A stretch of 64,000 nucleotides of DNA, from assembly GCA_902806595.1 (NCBI GenBank), contig CADCXC010000044.1, forward strand, positions 310,001 to 374,000, read 5' to 3'. The notes beneath the pieces are model-generated. The model ran no database searches. It was not told the origin of the DNA and was given only the letters and a program-made list of their open reading frames with translations. A program made the position numbers and the translations under genes. Positions 46,801-56,263 of this stretch are shown piece after piece. Each line of letters begins with the position of its first letter. Position 1 is the stretch's first letter. This DNA is from Pyrenopolyporus hunteri. Lineage: Eukaryota > Ascomycota > Sordariomycetes > Xylariales > Hypoxylaceae.

Positions 46801-47688
46801 AAAATTATAAAATTATATTAAAATTATATAAAATTAATTAATTTTTTTTCTATATAAATTAAATTCGATATTATTTAAACTTTTAATAAATTATTCGAAA
46901 TTAATTTTAATCTTTCGATTTATTATTAAATAATTATCGTATATTTAATACAATATATTATTAACATTATTAATTTCGATATTTTATTAAATAAAATTTA
47001 ATATATAACTTTTTAATTAAACTTTATTAATTATAATAATATAACTTTTAATAACGTCGTTAATATACGATAATTTATAAAAAAAATAATAATTTTTTTA
47101 ATTAATAAACTTATTTATTAAAAATCGAAAAAATAATTTTTAATTATATTATCGTTTATTAAAATTAAATTCGTAAATTTAACCCTATTAAATAAAACGT
47201 TAATTTAAATTAATAATTTAATTATTAATTTCGGTTATAAATAATTAACATTAATAACGATATTTATCGATTCGATAAATATTTTAACGATTATAATTAA
47301 CTTTTTAAAATCGATTTATATTCGTTATATCGATATTCGTTATAAATAAATTATTAATATTATATTAAAAAATTATTTCGTTTTAAATTACGTTATTATT
47401 AATAAAATAGTCGTAAACGATTTAATTAAACTATTTTTAAAAAAAAAACACGCGTAATTCGTACGACTATTACGTATATAAATATACCTTTAATAACCGC
47501 GAATATTTAATTTAAACGTAAAGTTTAAACATATAAAAATATATACTTAATTACGTAATTTTATTTTTACACTTTTTAAAAATATTATAATTTATACGAT
47601 ATTTTTTATTTTAAAATATTTTATAACTTTTTTTTATATATAATCTTTTAAATAAATCGTAAAATTTAATACTTAAATTATAAAAAAA

Positions 47689-47808
47689 TATCGGAAATTT
47701 AAGATTAATTATTTAAATCTACTTTATATATATATAACCTTTATTGTTAAATTCCTCCTAAGGGATTTTACCTTCATATATAATATATACGATCTATATC
47801 ATCCTATA
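47689..47808 (+). repeat. 3' LTR (120 bp) of the copia element, hypermutated
   Basis: Same length and ends as the 5' LTR. Relative to that copy almost every difference is C-to-T or G-to-A, with one in the opposite direction. An A-run (47682-47688) just before it may be a former purine tract. Both CpG sites of the LTR are unchanged. Confidence 0.9.
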
Positions 47809-47813
47809 GTTAT
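47809..47813. repeat. 5-bp target-site duplication, right copy
   Basis: GTTAT immediately outside the 3' LTR, identical to 40691-40695. Confidence 0.85.
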
Positions 47814-50648
47814 AGGCTACAAAATATGATATAATGGTATGCCTCAATCAACTCCGTTCCAAATTCGCCATGTGGCTAAGCGATATAACTCAAGGCGTCG
47901 ACACGTCTAATTGTATCCATGCCCCTGATAAGATCTCGTAAAGCGTAAGCTGGTCTTGGAAAAAGCCCTCGACCCCGTGCTAATTCTGCTGGGATTTGAG
48001 AGCCGGATCGCGTGTGTAGTCCAACCGCGATATCTCCCGTCTCTTCCGCAGTCCTGAAGACATATTTGAAGCCGCTCGCCTCATCCTTCAGCCTATTCAG
48101 CCTTTCCAAGATACTCTTCAATCCACTTGGTAAAACTTTGTATGGATGCGCCTTCAACTTCCCATCGTCCAAAATACATCCAATGTAGCGGGGCCAGATG
48201 TATTATCAACCATATAGGTGGACATATTCCATGTCTATGCCTGATTTGGACCCCTTTATGAATAAGCCAAGTAGTTTTCAATTTAGAAAATAGATATATG
48301 GACGAATAATTCACTCTCCCTTATAGTTATCAGCATGTCTACCGAAAACCTATGGGATCTACGCGTAACGACAGGCGTTCGGAAAAGTAATAGTCGCCGG
48401 GGGAGTGATTATGTTTTATAGAATATAACGCAAACGGGCTATTATTAATACGCACGTCTCTCAGTGGCAGTCCTTCCTTAACACAACCAGGAAAGGGGAC
48501 GTGGGAAGCCTCGCTTCGTGGCCGAGCTTACGGCAGTGGATACCTAGTAACACCATCTCTCAGTCTATTCATAAGAAACATGAGGGTTACAAGATGGACC
48601 ATGTATTGGATAGGGACGAAGAGATATATGTCCCGCGCCCTCATAGCATGGTAACGATGAACCCCTTAATACCTCATTGGCTATGCGAGATTAACACAAG
48701 CCGACTGAAGGTAAGTTTACTCGCCCGGTATAACACTCGCCCCCTACCGAATCGCAGCCACTATTGTAAGAGTCCCTATAAACTTAACAGATTGGTAGAA
48801 AATTGGAAAGACTTCCTTTTGAACTTATAGGTATCGCTCTACGGGAAATTCACATGATGGCTGCTGTCTGGTTCTACGCGTAGTTAGAGTTTCAGACTAG
48901 ATACTCGGCACCGAGCCTATTTGAAATAGCGTGATCCTTCAATGTGGGGATCTAGATGGGATATAGACTTTCTCCTTATACGGAGTAAAAGTTCTGTCGC
49001 TGCGGACCGTAGCCGTAGCCGGTGTCGGTGCCGAAGCGCTTAGAATTATCATCCACACGCAAATTAGAATATATTAGAGTTAGAGACTTGTAGTTACTGT
49101 CCTCAGGATGAGAATATGCGTCTGGCTTTGTAAGATATGGAACTCAGACGCACATTTCTAGCAGGGGTCTCAAGATTCGTTTCACTGACAATAAGGTTGT
49201 AATCTAGATCTACCCCTTTATTGGACCACGTTCACTGCTTAGAATAGTATTTATTTCCCCTTTTCAAACCGGCAAGTTAACCGACTTAGTCGATGCCTTA
49301 TTCGTAAATTCGGTCATAAAGGTTTGTTGAACCGAATACGGCTAGCTGTATGAGCTCCTATAAGCACCTAGGCATCATACTAAACCTAAAATCAAGACGA
49401 CAGACACGCCAAGTCCTCGGCTGGTCTAGTAGAGATTCATATCTCGTACATGAGAAGTAGCACGGGGTTCAGGGGTAGAGAATACGCATAATGTGATGTA
49501 TTGATTGCGGTTCGAGTTTTTCTTCATGGAAAGATTCATACTATAAAATAGGGAGCTAAATACATTAACATTAAAGCCTAGGATATTTTTGGTTGCAGAA
49601 CCGAGACTTTCAGGGAGCTACTCTTTCTGTGTGACACTTGTTATTTGAAGGAGAGCCGGCAGGCGTCGGGGAGCTCGAGATGTCTTATAAAGATATGTGA
49701 AGAAGTCCATTCGTATCAGACGTAGGCTACTTACCCGGCTCTGTAATTACTATGAATAAGAAGAGAATGAATATTGTGCTAATGGACGGCTCATCCATAC
49801 TGGTACATCAGAATATGATTTAAGACTCCACTCGCATGTAATATAATGGATTGAGTATTACTTAACTAGATCAAGACCTTTCCCAGTGATGATATTATAT
49901 TAGATAATTTATGGCATGATACGCCCGGAGTTACCCTCTTCTCCATGTCCTCAAAACGGCGGATATCTTATAGCATGGTACATCTAAACAGACGTCTAAC
50001 ATTCTATTACGGCAAGAAAAATCATGCACGACTCGTTGGGTCAGGGGGTATCCAACGTTAAATACGAGCTTCACATAATGCCTACATCATCTTCTTGTTC
50101 AAATTACGTCAATATATTGAGCTCTTTGAGCTTTGCGAACTCCGACAGCCCCTTATAGAATAGGTATGTTTCATTAATACTAGCGACGGGAAACGCGGGA
50201 CGCATTCAAAAATATAAGCTTACATACGAAACTAGGTATAAGCTCTAGAATGACATCCTGGGCGTCTATTGCCCAGCATTGTCTTGTGGCAAGCTCAACG
50301 AGAGGTTATCATACTCTGTTACGCGCGAAATTGATATAGTGTAGAGTCACGAGTCACAGCGTAACCCATTCGCCTTAGTCAACCATACCTTCACTCGACA
50401 TCGGAAACCGCTGGTAGATGACGTTGTCCCTGAGTCCTAAAAGTAGAATGGAAAACAAGTTTTTGAGAGTTTCCCGCAGCAAGGTTTTCCTTCCCCTCTA
50501 ACTACTGAAATATAAGCTGTGTCGTTTCTCTAGTTTCTCCTTGAATCTTTCCTATCCTCTAGTCATTCTTTTAGGGGCTAGCTTATCAGAAAGGACCCGA
50601 AGACCATCGTGAAGGAGCCTGAGAAATTGGCCGCGATCATCTATCAAC
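47814..50648. other. Gene-poor region between the retroelement and the wall-protein gene
   Basis: About 2.8 kb of normal-to-AT-rich sequence. A minus-strand frame at 47876-48172 (with SGLKSILERLNRLKDEAS) and a plus-strand frame at 48501-48830 have protein-like composition but no recognisable family or splice partners, and could be gene fragments. The last few hundred bases are the promoter of the wall-protein gene, including a pyrimidine-rich stretch at about 50480-50580. Confidence 0.3.
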
Positions 50649-53600
50649 ATGACACCAAAAAGTAAACCGCTCGTCCTATCGTCGTTAATAGGCGGCGCAT
50701 ATTCACTCGTCGCACGTCAGAGTGGATGTAGCTTTACTCTTTCGACAGGTGGCTCGTTTGCCGGACAGGTTGGCCAATATGACAGCGGTCAGACGAAAGG
50801 GGGACTGGCTGGAACTAGCGTCGTTCCATCCGGCTTCATCCTAAACGGCGACACGATATCCGATGCTCAAGGCCGTGGCTGCTGGTGGACACCGCCGAGT
50901 ACAGTGCTCCAGTGCGATGGTGGCCAGAATCCGGAAGGTGGGTTTGCTATCGGCTGCAATGGGGAGGTGACGTTCAATGGCCAGGCCACATTTTGGCAGT
51001 GCGCTACAGGCGAGGACGGGGTTGTGATGATATACCTTTCGCCTGGAGGAAGTAATTGCAACCAGATTTCCTTAATAGCAAGTGGCTGTTATCCTTCGGC
51101 ATGCGGTCCTGGTTCTGGTACTTCGGGGACGTCCCCGGGACAGACCACTACCGGCCCATCAGGAATAGGCCCTACGTACCCAGGCGAGACGGGCACGGCA
51201 CCGGCAGGTGGTGGCTCAGCAAGTGAAACCGCACCGGGTGCGGGGACAACACCTCCGGGTGAAAGTGGTACTGCACCAGCAGGCACAGGTTCGACTTATC
51301 CTGGAGAGAGCGGAACGGCACCAGGCGAAGGAGGTTCAACCTATCCTGGAGTGACAGAGTCTCTTCCGAACGGAGGGGCTGGCACTCCTCCGGCAGAAAC
51401 GGGAACTACTCCTCCCTCGGGGGTTTCTGGGACTCTTCCTATTGGCGGGACCGGGACATCGCCACCTGAAGAGACGGGAACAGCTCCCCCAGGTGAAACC
51501 GGCCCAACTTATCCTGGAACACCCGGCACTACAGCACCTGGCGGAGGCACTTCTCCAGGCGAGTCAACCGCCCCCGGGGGTCCTTGTGTGCCGGAGACTA
51601 CTACGGTGTTTGTCACGGTATCGAATACAGACTGCGTGCCCGCTTCTCCTCCGGGGACCAGTACAGAGCTACCTACGACGGGTGTTTCACCACCGGGGAC
51701 TCCTCCTCCGGAAACACCTACTTATCCTCCGGAGCCTCCCACTATCGTCGTTCCGCCGCCCGAGACTCCTACCACGCCCCCAGGATATCCCACGACGGAA
51801 TTACCATCCCCGGAGACTCCTACTTATCCTCCAGAAACCCCTACAACGGTAGTACCTCCGGAGACACCAACTAGCGAGGTTTCCCCAACACAAACCTACC
51901 CAACAACGGGTATCCCTCCTCCAGAAACGCCCACAGCCCCTCCCGAGACGCCTACAACACCTCCGGGATATCCCACAACCCCTATCCCCCCGGAATCACC
52001 CACAACGAGCATCCCCGGTACTACAGGACCTCCTCAGCAGACTAGTGAGACTTACCCAGGATCTAGTAGTAGTGAAACTACATATCCAGGCGAGACTACT
52101 ACGACTTCATGCCCAACAAGCTCAACCGCTCCCGGAGAATCAGAAACCACCGGCGTGCCTCCCACAAGTGAAACAACGGGGGTTCCTGGGACTTCGACCA
52201 CGGAAAGTGAAATTCCTACTTCTACAACAGGATATCCTACAACAGGGTATCCTACATCGTCGACCGGGGTGCCCACGACAACACCTGGAGTTCCGGGGAC
52301 CACGTCTGAGACAACGACTTCTATTCCTGAAACGACGCCCGGGTACCCTACCTCGTCACCAGAACTGCCCACAACGTCTTCTGAATACCCAACCTCATCG
52401 CCAGAAGTATCCACAACGCCTTCTGAATATCCAACCTCGTCGCCTGAAGTACCAACGACGACGACAACAACCGAGTATCCTACTAGCCCCACATCGGCTC
52501 CAACTACGTCACCCGAAGTCCCGAGCACGACGTCTGAGACCCCTGGGGAATCAACGACAAGCGTTCCCGGATATCCAACCGCGCCACCCTCGACGACGGG
52601 AGAGTCCAGCGTCCCCGGATACCCAACTGAGTCATCACTGACAATTCCGGAATCAAGTCAACCAGGATATCCTACCGGTCAGCCGCCTGAGTCGAGCGCC
52701 CCAACCACTCCTCCCGAAGGGACATCGCCAACAGAAAGCAGCCCTCCTGGTTACCCCACGGGGCCCCCACCAGGGGAGACTAGCGCTCCCGGCTATCCCA
52801 CGGGGCCACCGCCGGCAGGATCTAGCGCTCCTGGTTATCCTACCGGTGGGCCAACCAGTGGGCCACCCGAGGGTACATCACCAACAGAAACAAGCCCTCC
52901 CGGGTATCCAACGGGACCGCCACCACCGGAAAGCAATGCTCCCGGCCAGCCGCCCGCGTCGAGCGGTCCCGAATACCCACCCGGGGGGGCACCACCGACG
53001 GAAACCGGTGCGCCAGGTTCCCCTGCCGGGCCACCCCCTGAGGCAGCAAAACCCTTTCCGGGCGAGAACGGTAGGCCGGGATGGGGAGGAGATAACAACC
53101 CGGGACAACTACCAGGGCAATTCAAAGGGCCGGCGTGGGCGCCGCCTAAGATCGCCAGACGGGCCGTTACTCGGTCTAACCTGGCGTCGTCTTCCGCAGC
53201 CTATCCCGGCGAGCTTACTAACGAATGGGTGACGCCCAATCTAATCGTCCCCGTCGACAGTTCGCGCCCCAACAAGGCGTACGGATCTTCCGCGTTGGGC
53301 GAAGTCTCGTCCACGATCTCAACCGTGTTCAAGTTCCACGTGCGCCCAAGCGACGCCGGTAAGACGTGCACGCTCGTGTTGCTCTTCCCGGAGCATGAGG
53401 CCGATGGCCGCGCCCCCTCGTTCAACCTCACCGGCCCAGGAGCACTTGAGTTCTCGCGCCTAGACGGCCAGGTGGACACGCACACGACGCAGAACGGCGT
53501 CCCGGACGTAGCGCATAGCTACCGGCGGCTCACGGTCGCGCCGGGCAACGCGTACGCCATCGAGTCGTTCGCGTGCGTCGGCGGCGAGGACGTCGTGGTT

Positions 53601-53714
53601 GAGATGAGCAGCGCGCCTAAAAGCCAGACGGAATTGAAGTTCGTCCAGGACTCGCACTCCGAGGCTTGTCCGCGGGGCTTGTACTTGGTCGCGTCTGCGG
53701 GCGTGGAGTTGTAA
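50649..53714 (+). CDS. Secreted mucin-like wall protein: PIR-like N-terminal domain, Pro/Thr/Ser linker, But2 C-terminal domain
   Basis: A single exon encodes 1021 aa. A signal peptide (MTPKSKPLVLSSLIGGAYSL) ends near the Kex2-like VARQ. Residues about 26-157 match the Cys-containing PIR1-like wall mannoprotein domain: CSFTLSTGGSFAGQVGQYDS, then DAQGRGCWWTPPS, IGCNGEVTFNGQ and ASGCYP. Residues about 158-835 are a low-complexity stalk of TYPPETP/PGYPTGPPP/STPGE-type repeats, expected to be densely O-glycosylated. The final 165 aa are a But2-type domain: WVTPNLIVPVDSSRPNKAYG, then FKFHVRPSDAGKTCTLVLLF, LTVAPGNAYAIESFAC, and RGLYLVASAG at the end. A structural or surface-adhesion role is inferred from the layout; no GPI signal is seen. 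Confidence 0.9.
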   Translation: MTPKSKPLVLSSLIGGAYSLVARQSGCSFTLSTGGSFAGQVGQYDSGQTKGGLAGTSVVPSGFILNGDTISDAQGRGCWWTPPSTVLQCDGGQNPEGGFAIGCNGEVTFNGQATFWQCATGEDGVVMIYLSPGGSNCNQISLIASGCYPSACGPGSGTSGTSPGQTTTGPSGIGPTYPGETGTAPAGGGSASETAPGAGTTPPGESGTAPAGTGSTYPGESGTAPGEGGSTYPGVTESLPNGGAGTPPAETGTTPPSGVSGTLPIGGTGTSPPEETGTAPPGETGPTYPGTPGTTAPGGGTSPGESTAPGGPCVPETTTVFVTVSNTDCVPASPPGTSTELPTTGVSPPGTPPPETPTYPPEPPTIVVPPPETPTTPPGYPTTELPSPETPTYPPETPTTVVPPETPTSEVSPTQTYPTTGIPPPETPTAPPETPTTPPGYPTTPIPPESPTTSIPGTTGPPQQTSETYPGSSSSETTYPGETTTTSCPTSSTAPGESETTGVPPTSETTGVPGTSTTESEIPTSTTGYPTTGYPTSSTGVPTTTPGVPGTTSETTTSIPETTPGYPTSSPELPTTSSEYPTSSPEVSTTPSEYPTSSPEVPTTTTTTEYPTSPTSAPTTSPEVPSTTSETPGESTTSVPGYPTAPPSTTGESSVPGYPTESSLTIPESSQPGYPTGQPPESSAPTTPPEGTSPTESSPPGYPTGPPPGETSAPGYPTGPPPAGSSAPGYPTGGPTSGPPEGTSPTETSPPGYPTGPPPPESNAPGQPPASSGPEYPPGGAPPTETGAPGSPAGPPPEAAKPFPGENGRPGWGGDNNPGQLPGQFKGPAWAPPKIARRAVTRSNLASSSAAYPGELTNEWVTPNLIVPVDSSRPNKAYGSSALGEVSSTISTVFKFHVRPSDAGKTCTLVLLFPEHEADGRAPSFNLTGPGALEFSRLDGQVDTHTTQNGVPDVAHSYRRLTVAPGNAYAIESFACVGGEDVVVEMSSAPKSQTELKFVQDSHSEACPRGLYLVASAGVEL

Positions 53715-54521
53715 AGAGGAGAGGAGGGGAGGAGACTAGAGAATGAGAAAGAAGGGAGAGACGAAATTGATTGATATGCATTTATTCATTTAATTATTCA
53801 GGAGAGTCTATTGAAAGAAACTTAAGTAGCCTACAGCACTGTAATAAGGATGTTGATCGATATCGGTTCGTTGTATGTACTAGCATGCATCACGAGGTGG
53901 CTACATATATATGGGCTTATACGAGAAAGAGTTTGAGCAGAGAATAGGAATAGTAATAGGTAATAGTGGTTGTTACCGGTCGAATTTATCTCTTTTGTCG
54001 TCTAAGACGATGTGTCTAGGCTTGAAGAATCGAGTTGTGAAGATATGAAGCTATTTGTCAACCCCCCACCCCCAGCCCCCTGACCTTCGTGGCTAGAGTG
54101 ATGTGTGGCTAGAGTGATGTGTGGCTGTTGTGGTATGTGGCTAGTGTGGGCGTGGCTGGGATTCATATACTTATCACCATTGTCGCGTCTATTTGAGCCA
54201 TCCCAAACATCATCTTTTCAATCCCGGATGGTCGCGAAAGACCAGTATTGACAGCGGGGATTGTCATAAGAATGCCTTCTAAAACTACCGACCTAGGCGT
54301 AGACCTTATAAACCGTATCACAAAGTACATCTCCCTAAATACGCCCTCCCTTACTGGTTGGGTATAGCCCGTTTCTGTTGTTCCGTCCCCAGAGATGTTA
54401 TCGCAACCAGGACTATCGCATTTACGCCAGGGCCAGGGATCGCCGGTAACACCGGGGTCATTGATTCTCTGGAGATTGTTATCTTGACTTGCACTAAATA
54501 GGCAAGTAATTGCCGATACAT
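53715..54521. other. Intergenic region with short tandem repeat
   Basis: 3' flank of the wall-protein gene and promoter of the MFS gene. A 16-base unit (TGTGGCTAGAGTGATG) is repeated with variants at about 54090-54150. No gene supported. Confidence 0.35.
54090..54150. repeat. Short degenerate tandem repeat (16-base unit)
   Basis: Two near-perfect copies of TGTGGCTAGAGTGATG are followed by two diverged copies that keep TGTGGCT. A microsatellite-like array in the upstream region of the MFS gene. Confidence 0.75.
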
Positions 54522-56263
54522 ATGCCGCCGCCGTCTAGTGAGCGAGAGCCTCTGCTTCGGGGTGGTCAACCGGAGTCAAGCTGCAATAAAAACCTTTCTC
54601 TTATGGCTACTATAGGAGGCACTCCTAGGGTTACCATACCCGATGACGGTGGCGATAGAGTCGCCAACATCAATCGCGATGAAGCCCGCCGTATCCTGCG
54701 ACGTATCGATATGCGCATCATGCCGCTCCTATTCCTCACTTACACCTTCAATTTCATGGATAAGACTATCCTGTCAAGCGCGTCGGTATTTGGCTTGAAA
54801 GAGGACACTCACCTCGAAGGCTCGAATTACTCATGGGTTTCCAGCGTCTTCTACTTCGGTTACTTCCTCTGGTCGTACCCTACCTCCTTGCTTGTTGCCC
54901 GTTTGCCTGTTGCCAAGTATCTCGCTGCCAATACTTTCATATGGGGTGCGGTGGTCGCCTTAACTGCTGCATGCACCAACTATGGCGGGCTTATCACGGT
55001 AAGATTCTTCCTTGGTGTCGCGGAGGCGACTGTCTCTCCAGCTTTGATGTTCATCACGTCTACGTGGTATACCCGGGATGAGATTCCGGTAAGGACTGGC
55101 ATTTGGTTCGCAGGGAATTCCGTAGGCGGTGAGCAGAAACTACACCATCTCTGAGGCTCACTTTAGAAATTGACCTGAGCTAGGGATCGTCTCATCGCTT
55201 CTCGCCTACGGAATCGGCCACGTTACCGATAACATCCACCCTTGGCGTTGGATGTTCATTATCCTAGGCGCCGCGACGTTCCTCTTAGGATTTGGGCTGC
55301 TCTTCCTACTGCCTGACACCATCTCCAAGGCTAGCTTCCTAACTCCCGAACAGCGACAATGGGCAGGTGATCGGGTCGTCATCGCAGGTACGGGTCGCAC
55401 CGAAAACGCGGCCTTGAAGTGGGAACAGGCGACTGAGTGTCTGCAGGATCCCAAGACGTGGTTAATATGGTCCGTCGCGTTGCTCTGCCAGATCCCGAAT
55501 GGAGGTACTCAGAATTTCGCCAACTTGGTTATCACGTCTTTTGGGTTCACATCACTCGAGTCGACACTCATTAACATTCCATATTCCATCATTTCCGTGG
55601 CAGCCATTTCTGGGACTGGATGGTTAGCTGGACGCTTCCGGTCGATGAATTGCATTCTCGTCGGTCTTATCGTCGTCCCTCCAGTTGTCGGATCCGCGTT
55701 GATTGGATGCCGAAGTTCAATTCCTCACGGCGTTTCCTTATTCGGATATTTTCTTCTTTCAACCGGCCCAGCCGCGTTACCCTTACTCTTATCACTTGTA
55801 CAATCTAATTATCGAGGGGTCACGAAGAAGATGACCATGACCGCCTTGCTTTTTATCGCTTATTGCACTGGAAAGTATGTAATATTATCACGCCATTAAG
55901 CGAAACAGTCTTCTCGATTGCCTGCTGACATACCAACGTAGCATCGTCGGTCCCCAGCTATTCATATCCGACGAGGAGCCTACATACGATACGGCATTCC
56001 GCGCCATCATGATCTGCTATGCCTTAGTGGTCTGTCTCATAGCGATCCTAAGATTTTACTTGCAGTTAGTCAATAGGCGAAGAGATCGAGAGGAGGAAAT
56101 TCAAGGAAGTACCGGGGCTGCCGGTGCTATTGGCGGAGGTAGGGTGGTTGACGTTACCGCTCCCTGCTCTATGACTGAGACAGTCAGCGAGATTCAACTC
56201 AGACCGGAAGACTACGAAGATACCACAGACTGGAAGAGCTTTGGCTTCCGCTACCGGCTCTAG
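54522..56263 (+). CDS. MFS transporter, allantoate permease (Dal5/ACS anion:cation symporter) type
   Basis: Three exons (54522-55128, 55184-55874, 55942-56263) give 539 aa with consistent phases. The hydrophilic N-terminus ends with RILRRIDMRIMPLLFLTYTF and NFMDKTILSSASVFGLKEDT, the standard opening of the Dal5 family with its first membrane helix. Other family motifs include YFLWSYPTSLLVARLPVAKY, RFFLGVAEATVSPALMFITS, WYTRDEIPVRTGIWF, SVGGIVSSLLAYGIGHV, and late in the protein YCTGNIVGPQLFI. Relatives import allantoate, ureidosuccinate, nicotinate, thiamine or other anions with protons across the plasma membrane; the substrate here cannot be predicted. The start at 54522 is the first ATG of the frame. 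Both introns are short (55 and 67 bases). Confidence 0.92.

Larger units (their letters stand above)
40696..47808 (+). mobile_element. Ty1/copia LTR retrotransposon, hypermutated (RIP-like)
   Basis: A 7.1-kb element bounded by 120-bp direct repeats and a GTTAT target-site duplication. A primer-binding site follows the left LTR, so transcription reads left to right. The interior from about 40860 is extremely A+T-rich and has no long open frames. At 46315 one frame still reads as IYVE followed by SYEF, and 67 codons later in the same frame (46516) IYVNN then LIF. These are the copia reverse transcriptase motifs VYVEQPxGF and YVDD after C-to-T and G-to-A changes. Between them RKILYKLYKTLF retains the outline of KALYGLKQAPR. 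The element is not capable of coding. Gag and integrase must lie upstream but are too eroded for me to place. Confidence 0.9.

Noticed and set aside
40860..47700. AT-rich block as mitochondrial insertion or centromere
   Set aside because: It has LTRs, a target-site duplication, a primer site and copia RT motifs, and its C/G pattern is a mutation signature. A mitochondrial or centromeric origin explains none of these.
48501..48830. 109-codon plus-strand frame after the retroelement
   Set aside because: Plausible composition but no family, splice partner or promoter evidence; noted only as a possible fragment.
51442..53232. Out-of-frame and antisense ORFs in the mucin-like gene
   Set aside because: Produced by the repetitive Pro/Thr/Ser coding sequence; the main 1021-codon frame has a signal peptide and two domains.
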